Shown: positions 1 through 5,946 of the stretch, in pieces
How positions within the stretch are numbered: the first letter of the stretch is position 1
Layout of the letters: each line of letters opens with the position of its first letter
Source: a virus
Strand: one strand, 5' to 3'
DNA: 28,273 nt
Virus record (IMG/VR): IMGVR_UViG_3300031839_001100
Coordinates: 1-28,273 of that record
The notes under the pieces: model-generated
Told to the model about the DNA's origin: nothing
Databases searched by the model: none
The model's input: only the letters and a program-made list of their open reading frames with translations
Translations under genes and position numbers: made by a program

Positions 1-2
1 GC

Positions 3-254
3 ATTGGCTGGTCGCCGGCCGAGATCCACCACATCACGGAGTGCGGCCGGACGATCAGTCAGGACCACACCATCGGGCTCTGTTCCTGGCATCACAGGGG
101 CATCAGCCAATACGGCCGCGAGCAGGCCACCCGCATCTACGGCCCCGGCCTCGCGCATGGCAGCAAGCCATTCCGGGCCTATTTCGGCACCAATGACGAA
201 CTGCTGCAGCAGCAGAACACCGCCCTGAGGATGGCTGGCTATGCAGATCACTGA
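3..254 (+). CDS. Ref-like RecA-dependent HNH nuclease, 5'-truncated by window edge
   Basis: The open frame enters from the left edge and ends at TGA 252-254, leaving 83 C-terminal residues. Visible are an IHHI segment near the start, a GRTIS..HT..LC.WHHRG block and a C-terminal GS.PFRAYFGTNDELL segment. This arrangement (His-His near the start, C..HH metal site, HG..F...FGT..ELL tail) is that of P1 Ref-type nucleases, which cut DNA bound by RecA filaments and are common in phage recombination or replication modules. The frame overlaps the next ATG by 14 nt, so it belongs to the same transcript. The N-terminal part, including any Cys pair, is outside the window. Family assignment is from motif pattern only. 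Confidence 0.72.
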   Translation: MGWSPAEIHHITECGRTISQDHTIGLCSWHHRGISQYGREQATRIYGPGLAHGSKPFRAYFGTNDELLQQQNTALRMAGYADH

Positions 255-459
255 GCGCGAGCGGGAGTTGCTGGAGCGGGCGTTGGACACGATGTGGGAT
301 CACTGCGAGCCCGATCAACTGCCGCTTTCTGATCTGTACTGCCAAGCCATCAGCATCGTGCGCGAGCGCCCGGATGACGTGCGCCGGCTGCGCAGCGACT
401 TCAACCAGCGGCGACCAACCCCGCAGGCCGATATGCCGCTACACCGGAGGCAATCATGA
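241..459 (+). CDS. small phage protein of unknown function
   Basis: A 72-residue, charged, probably helical protein rich in Glu and Arg (ITERERELLERAL at the N-terminus) with no signal peptide or membrane segment. It starts inside the end of the nuclease gene and its TGA overlaps the ATG of the RuvC-like gene (ATGA at 456-459), so it is translationally coupled on both sides. I do not recognise a domain. Its tail is basic and Pro-rich and looks unstructured. The tight packing is the main reason to accept it as a real gene. Confidence 0.6.
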   Translation: MQITERERELLERALDTMWDHCEPDQLPLSDLYCQAISIVRERPDDVRRLRSDFNQRRPTPQADMPLHRRQS

Positions 460-965
460 CGTTTCGGATCACCATCGGAATCGACCCCGGCCAAACCGGC
501 GCGCTGGCAGTCATCGCCGACGGCGCATGGGCAGGCTTCCACGACATGCCGACGATGCCGCGACCGGGCGGGAATGGCCTGCACGTGAACGGTGCCGCTT
601 TGGCTGAGGCACTGCGCGATGTGATTGCCGCTCACCCTGGCGCCGACGTGCTGGCAGTGCTGGAGGAGGTCGGCGCGATGCCCAAGCAAGGGGTAACCAG
701 CACATTCCGGTTCGGGGAGGGCTACGGCGTCATCCGGGGCGTTCTCGGGGCACTGCGAGTGCCGTTTGTCACTGTGCGACCGGATCGCTGGAAGCGCGAC
801 CTGCGGCTGGCAGGGCTGGCGAAGGACAGCGCTCGCACTGCCGCTATCCAGCGATTCCCGAGTGCCGCTTGCCAACTCGCCCGAAAGAAGGACGGCGGCC
901 GTGCTGATGCCCTGCTGATCGCCCACTGGGCGCACGCCACTGAGCAGATCGGGGAGGCCGCATGA
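456..965 (+). CDS. RuvC-like Holliday-junction resolvase / RNase H-fold nuclease
   Basis: 169 residues. The N-terminal GIDPGQTGALAV strand carries the first catalytic Asp. A VLEEVGAMPKQG segment supplies the Glu, and a C-terminal KKDGGRADALLIAHWA segment supplies the last acidic pair, which is the layout of RuvC/RNase H-fold resolvases. Phage versions cut branched DNA arising from replication and recombination before packaging. The start at 456 has a good Shine-Dalgarno (CCGGAGG at 444-450) and overlaps the upstream stop. Length (about 170 aa) is normal for the family. It stands among small early genes beside a Ref-like nuclease, consistent with a recombination role. Specificity for four-way junctions cannot be read from sequence. 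Confidence 0.85.
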   Translation: MTFRITIGIDPGQTGALAVIADGAWAGFHDMPTMPRPGGNGLHVNGAALAEALRDVIAAHPGADVLAVLEEVGAMPKQGVTSTFRFGEGYGVIRGVLGALRVPFVTVRPDRWKRDLRLAGLAKDSARTAAIQRFPSAACQLARKKDGGRADALLIAHWAHATEQIGEAA

Positions 966-1195
966 GGACGCACGCCCAGGAGATCGCAAGCGCGCTCACC
1001 GGACCCGAGGCACGCCAGGTGGTTGAGGCCTTCCTGAGGGCAGTTGAGAGACTGGACAAGCACCGACGCCCGGAGCGGTTCGTAGCAGACGTCCAGAGTG
1101 CCGTTTGGGATGCCACGAAAATGGCCTACATGGGAAAAGTGCCGCCAGAGGTTGCGCCGGCCTCGCCTGACTGCCGCTTGCAGATTGCCGCCTGA
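962..1195 (+). CDS. small phage protein of unknown function
   Basis: 77 residues, starting at an ATG that overlaps the stop of the resolvase gene (ATGA) and ending at TGA 1193-1195, whose A is the first base of the next ATG. The composition suggests a helical soluble protein (EARQVVEAFLRAVERLDKH). No known motif, signal or membrane segment is seen. Coupled translation between known phage genes is the support. Confidence 0.6.
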   Translation: MRTHAQEIASALTGPEARQVVEAFLRAVERLDKHRRPERFVADVQSAVWDATKMAYMGKVPPEVAPASPDCRLQIAA

Positions 1196-1416
1196 TGCGA
1201 CAGGGCCGCATCCAGTTCTCTGACGACGCCGACGTGAGCGCGCACCTCGCGGAGTGCCAGGCCGCCCTTGATGACGCGCTTGCGTGGACGCTGGCCCAGC
1301 TTCCCAGCAACGCCGAGCGGGCAGAACGGCTGCAGGCCATGGAGCATCGCCGTGGCAGTGCCGCTACCGACCGGATCAGATCACTCACATGGGGGCACAT
1401 GCGCAATGCCGCGTAG
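1195..1416 (+). CDS. small phage protein of unknown function
   Basis: 73 residues, starting at ATG 1195 directly on the stop of the preceding gene. It begins with a beta-like RQGRIQFSDDADVSAHL stretch followed by helical Glu/Ala/Arg-rich sequence. Its last 11 nt overlap the start of the Q-like gene at 1406. I recognise no domain. It probably belongs to the same early transcript and could be an accessory of the late regulator, but that rests on position only. Confidence 0.5.
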   Translation: MRQGRIQFSDDADVSAHLAECQAALDDALAWTLAQLPSNAERAERLQAMEHRRGSAATDRIRSLTWGHMRNAA

Positions 1417-1876
1417 AACACGCAAAGCCGAAGACCGTTTGATCGATGCCGCTCTGCACTCTTGGGCAGAGTGGCTGATGGCGGAGTTCTATGACCGGCG
1501 GTCGCCAGTGCGGTCGAACGCCGATAACAACGAGGAAGGGGAGCGGGTATGGGAGGTATTCGCAAGCCGCATCCGCAGCAACATTGATCACTCCGACCCC
1601 GTGCTGGCCCGGCTGTGCGAGGAGGAGTCGCAGGCCCACTTCTGGCCCGCCGGCGTGAACACCATCATCATGCAGATGCCGGAGCCCTGGAGGATGCTGC
1701 TGCTGTGCCGCGCTGCTGGCATGAACCAATCCGAGACCGCCGCCGAGATGGGGCTTTCACAGCAGCACGTCAGCGCTGAGCTATCCCGCGTTAAGGCGGT
1801 TTTCGTGCCGCGCTTGATGATGCTGGCAGGCACTGCCTCAAGGCTGAAACGTCTTGTGGAGCGGGCCCAAGTTTGA
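1406..1876 (+). CDS. Q-like late antiterminator / sigma-region-4-like HTH regulator
   Basis: 156 residues from ATG 1406. The same frame stays open upstream to 1268, but that extension lies under the preceding gene, and MPRRTRKAEDRLIDAA fits a short basic phage N-terminus. The C-terminal third (MLLLCRAAGMNQSETAAEMGLSQQHVSAELSRVKAVF as a unit) is a helix-turn-helix of the sigma-70 region 4 type, as in phage Q-like, ArpU/RinA-like and small sigma-like late regulators. The gene is last in the early operon and is followed at once by a promoter and terminators (1886-2345), as in lambda Q-pR'-tR'. Terminators inside the late operon fit processive antitermination. Whether it is a true Q or a transcription activator is not settled by sequence. 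Confidence 0.6.
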   Translation: MPRRTRKAEDRLIDAALHSWAEWLMAEFYDRRSPVRSNADNNEEGERVWEVFASRIRSNIDHSDPVLARLCEEESQAHFWPAGVNTIIMQMPEPWRMLLLCRAAGMNQSETAAEMGLSQQHVSAELSRVKAVFVPRLMMLAGTASRLKRLVERAQV

Positions 1877-1885
1877 GGGGGGGGC

Positions 1886-1913
1886 TTGCGCACCCGTAAA
1901 AAGTGCCGATAAT
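1886..1913 (+). promoter_or_regulatory. putative late (pR'-like) promoter
   Basis: A TTGCGC hexamer at 1886-1891 and GATAAT at 1908-1913 are separated by 16 nt. The -10 matches the sigma-70 consensus at five of six positions, the -35 only at three. The expected start lies at about 1920-1921, on the ATG of the next ORF. A run of eight G residues precedes it (1876-1883). The site is directly downstream of the Q-like gene and upstream of a chain of hairpins, the position of pR' in lambdoid phages. It is the only convincing -10 in this segment. Confidence 0.5.
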
Positions 1914-1920
1914 TACTAGC

Positions 1921-2190
1921 ATGGCATCGCTGTCACTAAATCAGAGCCTCTACATCCTTGAGAGAAAGGTCTGTGCCTACCAGAACTTTCACGACGTCGT
2001 GGATGTCTTGACGGAAACTCTGATTGATGAAAGACCCTCGATGATGCGGAGCAGGCTTAAATTCGAGCGCGAAGCGTTTGAGGCTGAGTTGGCCGCAATT
2101 GATCGAGAACGAGAGGTTTTGCTTGAGATCGAGTCTGGATTGAGCTGGCAGCAACGAATTAAGCGATACCTCGGATTCCCAACATATTGA
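1921..2190 (+). CDS. moron-like small protein of unknown function
   Basis: 89 residues from ATG 1921. A GTG at 1903 would add six residues, but it lies inside the predicted promoter spacer, so I prefer 1921. No Shine-Dalgarno precedes it, and with the predicted transcription start at about 1920 the message could be leaderless. Base use is visibly more AT-rich than all neighbours. The protein is helical and charged, with a Glu/Arg-rich middle (EREAFEAELAAIDREREVL), probably a coiled coil, and an aromatic C-terminus. It has its own promoter and is closed by a hairpin that starts at its stop codon. Position between the late regulator and terminase is a common site for lysogenic-conversion genes, but function is unknown. 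Confidence 0.55.
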   Translation: MASLSLNQSLYILERKVCAYQNFHDVVDVLTETLIDERPSMMRSRLKFEREAFEAELAAIDREREVLLEIESGLSWQQRIKRYLGFPTY

Positions 2191-2212
2191 GCCCCGCCCG
2201 TCGGGGCTTGTA
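2190..2212 (+). terminator. hairpin at the end of the moron-like gene
   Basis: AGCCCCG (2190-2196) pairs with CGGGGCT (2202-2208) over a five-base loop. The stem begins in the stop codon of the preceding gene. The following TTGTACGTTT is only moderately T-rich, so it may be an attenuator rather than a full terminator. Confidence 0.55.
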
Positions 2213-2220
2213 CGTTTCTG

Positions 2221-2245
2221 GCCCTGCGTTGGTTTGGCGCAGGGC
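2221..2245 (+). repeat. perfect 8-bp inverted repeat (hairpin)
   Basis: GCCCTGCG at 2221-2228 and CGCAGGGC at 2238-2245 form an 8-bp perfect stem with a nine-base loop. No T tract follows, so this is more likely an RNA structural element or protein site than a terminator. Confidence 0.5.
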
Positions 2246-2297
2246 ATTCGAGACTGCACAAAGGTGCGCCCAGTGCAGCCGCCGGGAGTCATGACCC

Positions 2298-2313
2298 GGT
2301 GTTGATCAACACC
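2298..2313. repeat. 16-bp perfect palindrome, possible operator
   Basis: GGTGTTGATCAACACC is fully self-complementary. It sits between a CCGGG/CCCGG hairpin (2282-2299) and the next terminator stem (2311-2340), sharing bases with both. A dimeric DNA-binding protein site or a structural switch is possible. No regulator gene in the window can be matched to it. Confidence 0.5.
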
Positions 2314-2348
2314 CCGGCCTCTCGCCTGCGATGCCGGGGTTTTCGTTT
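2311..2348 (+). terminator. rho-independent terminator (tR'-like)
   Basis: ACCCCGGC (2311-2318) pairs with GCCGGGGT (2333-2340) over a 14-base loop and is followed by TTTCGTTT. It lies about 400 nt after the putative late promoter and before the structural genes, so late transcription must pass it. This supports an antitermination model. Confidence 0.65.
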
Positions 2349-2378
2349 CCCGTGTCCTGCACCCTGAGCGCGACGGGC

Positions 2379-2400
2379 GCCCCGCTTGCGGGGCATTTAT
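2379..2400 (+). terminator. GC-rich hairpin, terminator-like
   Basis: GCCCCGC at 2379-2385 faces GCGGGGC at 2388-2394, realistically a 5-6 bp stem with a small loop, followed by ATTTAT. It ends five bases before the tRNA-like element and could separate the two transcripts or act in RNA processing. Confidence 0.4.
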
Positions 2401-2404
2401 CAAC

Positions 2405-2476
2405 TGCGATGCCAGGTCGGCCGCAGCGGCTCATAACCGCCAGCGGGCCCGGTTCGACGTCCGGCCATCGCTACCA
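2405..2476 (+). tRNA. tRNA-Met(CAU)-like element with degenerate D arm
   Basis: A 72-nt element with several tRNA hallmarks in register. GCGATG (2406-2411) pairs with CATCGC (2466-2471), and the outermost position is a T-T mismatch (2405/2472), recalling the unpaired 1:72 of initiator tRNAs. The anticodon loop CTCATAA (2430-2436; anticodon CAT 2432-2434) sits on a GCGG/CCGC stem. A GGTTCGA T-loop motif is at 2451-2457, and ACCA is encoded at 2473-2476. The 2412-2425 segment is too short for a normal D arm and the T stem is imperfect, so it may be a decayed tRNA, a tRNA mimic or chance. Phage tRNAs in this position (between late promoter and late genes) are known in lambdoid phages. It ends 9 nt before the next start codon. 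Confidence 0.42.
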
Positions 2477-2485
2477 ACTGATCCC

Positions 2486-3049
2486 ATGAGAGCCATCATC
2501 CTCGGCGGGGCTGCGTGTGTCTGGACAGACCTGCAGCAGCTCGGGCCGTGGCCGGCGGACATCATCGGGATCAACGAGGCAGGCCGGGACTACACCGGCA
2601 GGCTGGCCCACTGGGTCACGCTGCACCCCGAGAAGCTGGGGCGCTGGCGGGCTGGGCGAGCAGGGAATCAGGACTACACGGCTCACGCGCACCGACGGCA
2701 TTCAGGCTGCGGTCCTGTAGTGCTGCACAACCACTGGGGCGGATCGTCCGGGCTGTTCGCCGTAAAGGTCGCCCTGGAGCTGCAATACACAGAGATCGTG
2801 CTGTGCGGCGTCCCCATGGACCCACAGCCTCACTACCACCGGCCAGGCCGATGGACAGCCCACCGGCTCTATCGTCGGCATTGGATCAAACACAGAGAGC
2901 GGATCGCCCCATACGTGCGGAGCATGTCAGGGTGGACGCGGGAGCTACTGGGAGGGCCTGATGGCTGGATCGAAGAGGAAGGCGGGCCGTCCGAGCATAC
3001 AAACCCCCGAGATCATCGACGAGATCATGGAGCGACTGTCAGCGGGTGA
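2486..3049 (+). CDS. Rossmann-like phage protein, first member of the GFDM-type family
   Basis: 187 residues. It starts with a hydrophobic strand and Gly-rich turn (AIILGGAAC), then GINEAG, a WVTLHPEKL segment, GGSSGLFAVKVALEL, and EIVLCGVPMD followed by His-rich sequence. The same order appears in the genes at 11613 and 14359, so the three look like distant paralogues with a nucleotide- or nucleotide-sugar-binding fold of the DUF115/GT42 type (tentative). No Shine-Dalgarno precedes the ATG, which follows the tRNA-like element by 9 nt. The last 29-30 codons run out of frame under the terminase small-subunit gene (89-nt overlap) and look non-conserved, so an earlier stop may have been lost. 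Function unknown. Confidence 0.65.
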   Translation: MRAIILGGAACVWTDLQQLGPWPADIIGINEAGRDYTGRLAHWVTLHPEKLGRWRAGRAGNQDYTAHAHRRHSGCGPVVLHNHWGGSSGLFAVKVALELQYTEIVLCGVPMDPQPHYHRPGRWTAHRLYRRHWIKHRERIAPYVRSMSGWTRELLGGPDGWIEEEGGPSEHTNPRDHRRDHGATVSG

Positions 3050-3449
3050 GCCGCTGGCCCAAATCTGCCGCAGTGAGCATATGCCGGGGCTGTCGACGGT
3101 CTATGACTGGGTGGAGGCTGATACCGAGATATCCGGAAGGTTCGCGCGCGCACGGTTGGCAGGGTTCGACGTCATTGCAACCGAGGCGCTGAGGATTGCG
3201 GATACCCCGTGTGATGGGCTGACCGAGGAGCTGGAGCCCGGCGAAGGCGGCGACATGCGCGTGATCAAGCGCAAGCGCGAGGACATGCTGGGGCACAGGA
3301 AGTTGCAGGTTGAGACCCGACTCAAGCTGCTGGCGAAGTGGGACCCGAAGCGGTACGGGGAGCTACTGCGGCAGGAGCACAGCGGCCCCGGCGGCACGCC
3401 GTTGCAGTTCCAGAAGATCGAGCGGCGCATTGTCGACTCTGCAGATTGA
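2961..3449 (+). CDS. terminase small subunit (Sf6/P22-like DNA recognition)
   Basis: 162 residues. A basic N-terminus precedes a helix-turn-helix-like region (EIIDEIMERLSAGEPLAQIC, then STVYDWVE), a central segment with ARLAGFDVIATEALRIAD, and a C-terminal LKLLAKWDPKRYGELL, characteristic of Sf6 gp1-type small terminases. It binds the packaging site and hands DNA to the large subunit. The ATG overlaps a TGA in another frame and has GGGAGGG (2950-2956) as ribosome site. The end overlaps the large subunit by 20 nt, as is usual for terminase pairs. For this terminase type packaging is usually headful with pac in or near this gene, but no pac site can be recognised. Confidence 0.88.
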   Translation: MAGSKRKAGRPSIQTPEIIDEIMERLSAGEPLAQICRSEHMPGLSTVYDWVEADTEISGRFARARLAGFDVIATEALRIADTPCDGLTEELEPGEGGDMRVIKRKREDMLGHRKLQVETRLKLLAKWDPKRYGELLRQEHSGPGGTPLQFQKIERRIVDSAD

Positions 3450-4623
3450 GACCCCTCGGGTATTCAAGCCCCTGCTGGGGGATGCGAGGTACAAAGCGGC
3501 GCATGGGGGGCGCGGGTCGGCGAAGAGCCGGTTTTTTTCCGGGTCCCTGATCGAGCGGGCCTTGGTGCAGCCCGGCCTGCGGTGGGTCTGCATCCGCGAG
3601 GTGCAGAAGTCGCTGGAGCAGTCGGTCAAGCGGCTGCTGGAGGATGACATCGAGCGCTTCGGCGCCGGTTCGGCGTTTCGGGTGCTGAACTCTGAGATCC
3701 AGACCCCTGGCGGTGGCGTGATCATATTCCAGGGCATGCAGAATCACACTGCGGAGTCGATCAAATCGCTGGAGGGATACGACGGCGCATGGGTCGAAGA
3801 GGCGCAGACGCTGAGCCAGCGCAGCCTTGACCTGCTTCGCCCTACGATCCGAAAGCCCGGCTCGGAGATCTGGTTCTCGTGGAACCCGGCGCATCCCACC
3901 GACCCGGTGGACGCCTTTTTCCGTGGGGCAGAGAAACCGCCAGGTGCGGTGGTGGTGGAGGTGAACTGGCGGGATAACCCGTGGTTCCCCGACGTACTGC
4001 GGGCAGACATGGAGTGGGACCGCAAGCGCGACCCCGACAAATACGCTCACATCTGGGGCGGCGGGTACCTGCGCAACTCCGAGGCTCGGGTGTTCCGCAA
4101 CTGGCGGGAAGAGGCGTTCGAGACGCCCGCAGATGCCCGGTTCTACTTGGGTGCCGACTGGGGGTTCTCGGTAGACCCCACCGTGCTGATTCGCTGCTTC
4201 ATCAAGGGCCGGACGCTGTTCGTTGATCAGGAGGCCTATCAGGTCGGCTGCGAGATCGACAAGACGCCGGATCTGTTCAGGCGAATCCCCGATTCTGATC
4301 GGTGGCCGATCACGTCGGACTCCGCCCGGCCGGAGACCATCAGTTACATGCAGCGGCACGGGTTCCCCCGGATTGCCGCGGCAAAGAAAGGCGCCGGCTC
4401 CGTCGAGGACGGCATCGAGTTCCTGAAATCACACGACATCGTGGTGCATCCGCGGTGCCGGCACACGATCGATGAGCTCACGCTGTACAGCTACACGACC
4501 GACAAACTCACCGGAGAGGTGCTCCCTGTGCTCGAAGACAAAAAGAATCACGTCATCGATGCGCTGCGGTATGCCCTGGAAGGGACGCGCCGGAGCAATT
4601 ACACGCTTGCAGGGGTCGGGTGA
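3430..4623 (+). CDS. terminase large subunit (packaging ATPase-nuclease)
   Basis: 397 residues if translation begins at TTG 3430. There is no ATG or GTG near the conserved TLQIETPRVFKPLL start, and GAGCGG at 3419-3424 can serve as ribosome site. Walker A is HGGRGSAKS (about 25-33), Walker B is DGAWVEEA (about 118-125), followed by FSWNP (about 149-153). The RNase H-like nuclease Asp residues are visible in ADWGF (D243), SDSARPE (D297) and NHVIDALRYAL (D377). It pumps DNA into the prohead through the portal and cuts the concatemer. Length is close to the Sf6/P22-like family. The stop overlaps the portal start. Confidence 0.95.
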   Translation: MSTLQIETPRVFKPLLGDARYKAAHGGRGSAKSRFFSGSLIERALVQPGLRWVCIREVQKSLEQSVKRLLEDDIERFGAGSAFRVLNSEIQTPGGGVIIFQGMQNHTAESIKSLEGYDGAWVEEAQTLSQRSLDLLRPTIRKPGSEIWFSWNPAHPTDPVDAFFRGAEKPPGAVVVEVNWRDNPWFPDVLRADMEWDRKRDPDKYAHIWGGGYLRNSEARVFRNWREEAFETPADARFYLGADWGFSVDPTVLIRCFIKGRTLFVDQEAYQVGCEIDKTPDLFRRIPDSDRWPITSDSARPETISYMQRHGFPRIAAAKKGAGSVEDGIEFLKSHDIVVHPRCRHTIDELTLYSYTTDKLTGEVLPVLEDKKNHVIDALRYALEGTRRSNYTLAGVG

Positions 4624-5942
4624 TGGGCAAGATGACCGCATTCGCCGACAGCCTGCGCAACCTCGTTGCGAACCTCGGCACTGCCCGGGACAAGGCGGCC
4701 GCCACCGGCTACGTCGATACCGACCTCAGTGATGATGATCTCGTCGCCATGTACCGCGGCGCTTGGCTTCCGCCCAAGATCGTCGACCTGCCGGTGCAGG
4801 ATGCCTGCCGGCGGTGGCGGAACTGGCAGGCCGAGAGCCTGGACATCAGCGCCATCGAGGCCGAGGAGAAGCGGCTCAACCTACGCGGCAAGGTGCAGCA
4901 GGCGTGGATAAGTGGCCGGCTCTACGGCGGCGCCGCCCTGTATATCGGGACCGGCGACCCCGACCCATCGCAGCCACTGAACCCTGATGGGGTGAAGAAG
5001 GGCGGGGTGAAGTTCCTCTCCGTGCTGAACCGCCGGGCACTGTCGGTTGTTGAACTCGAGCGCGACCCGCTGAGCCCGTACTACAACCAGCCCAAGGCCT
5101 ACCAGATCACTGCGGCGAACGCCGGTGTGAACGAGATTCACCCCAGCAGACTGGTCCGATTCATCGGCCACCAACATCCCGACCCAGAGCTGGCCGTCGG
5201 ATTGTCGTTCGGCTGGGGCGACAGCGTGCTGAATCGTGTTGTGGATGCGGTGAAGAACGCGGACTCAGGTGCTGCGAACGTGGCCTCCCTGCTGTTCGAG
5301 GCCAAGGTCGACGTGCTGAAAATCCCGAACTTCATGTCGGGTTTGTCTGATCCTGACTACGAGGCCCAGGTGCTGAAGCGCCTTCAGCTCGCGGCGGTGG
5401 CGAAAGGCATCAACGGCGCGCTGATGCTCGATTCCGAAGAGGACTACCAGCAAAAGAACGCCAGCTTCTCCGGTCTCGACAAGGTGATCATGACCCTGAT
5501 GCAGATCGCCAGCGGAGCGGCAGACATCCCCATGACGCGCCTGCTCGGCCAGTCCCCGGGCGGCCTACAGGCCACCGGCGACAGCGACATGCGGAACTAC
5601 TACGACGCCGTTCAGGCCGGCCAGGAGACCGTGCTTACGCCGTCCATGAGCGTCCTCGACGAGTGTCTGATCCGCTCTGCGCTGGGCTCGCGCCCGAAAG
5701 ACATCTACTACGACTGGGCGCCCCTGTGGCAGCCCAGCGCGAAGGAACGCGCGGACATCGGCAAGGCCACCGCCGACACGATCAAGGTGCTGTCCGATAC
5801 CGGCCTCATCCCCGAAGAGGCCATGAGCAAGACAGCGGTGAACATGCTCACGGAGGCCGGCGTGGCGCCTGGGCTCGAAGCGGCTGTTGCCGAATACGGC
5901 GCTGAGCTACCTGACGACGACGAGCCACCGCTGGAGGAATGA
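4623..5942 (+). CDS. portal protein (DUF1073 type)
   Basis: 439 residues from ATG 4623, which shares its A with the terminase stop. The segment GAADIPMTRLLGQSPGG followed by ATGDSDMRNYYDAVQAGQE is the signature of DUF1073-type portals. An early VDLPVQDACRRWRNWQ block and a C-terminal Asp/Glu-rich tail also fit. Twelve copies form the ring at one capsid vertex through which terminase loads DNA and to which the neck attaches. Length is normal to slightly short. A GTG at 4620 is possible, but the ATG is preferred. Confidence 0.92.
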   Translation: MGKMTAFADSLRNLVANLGTARDKAAATGYVDTDLSDDDLVAMYRGAWLPPKIVDLPVQDACRRWRNWQAESLDISAIEAEEKRLNLRGKVQQAWISGRLYGGAALYIGTGDPDPSQPLNPDGVKKGGVKFLSVLNRRALSVVELERDPLSPYYNQPKAYQITAANAGVNEIHPSRLVRFIGHQHPDPELAVGLSFGWGDSVLNRVVDAVKNADSGAANVASLLFEAKVDVLKIPNFMSGLSDPDYEAQVLKRLQLAAVAKGINGALMLDSEEDYQQKNASFSGLDKVIMTLMQIASGAADIPMTRLLGQSPGGLQATGDSDMRNYYDAVQAGQETVLTPSMSVLDECLIRSALGSRPKDIYYDWAPLWQPSAKERADIGKATADTIKVLSDTGLIPEEAMSKTAVNMLTEAGVAPGLEAAVAEYGAELPDDDEPPLEE

Positions 5943-5946
5943 CCCC

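Noticed and set aside
1903-1920. GTG start for the moron-like gene
   Set aside because: It lies in the predicted promoter spacer and adds six residues with no ribosome site, so ATG 1921 is preferred.
3322-4359. Long minus-strand open frame (345 codons) opposite terminase
   Set aside because: High-GC codon periodicity opens the antisense frame of the terminase gene. The product is Arg/Pro/His-rich with no motif and no ribosome site.
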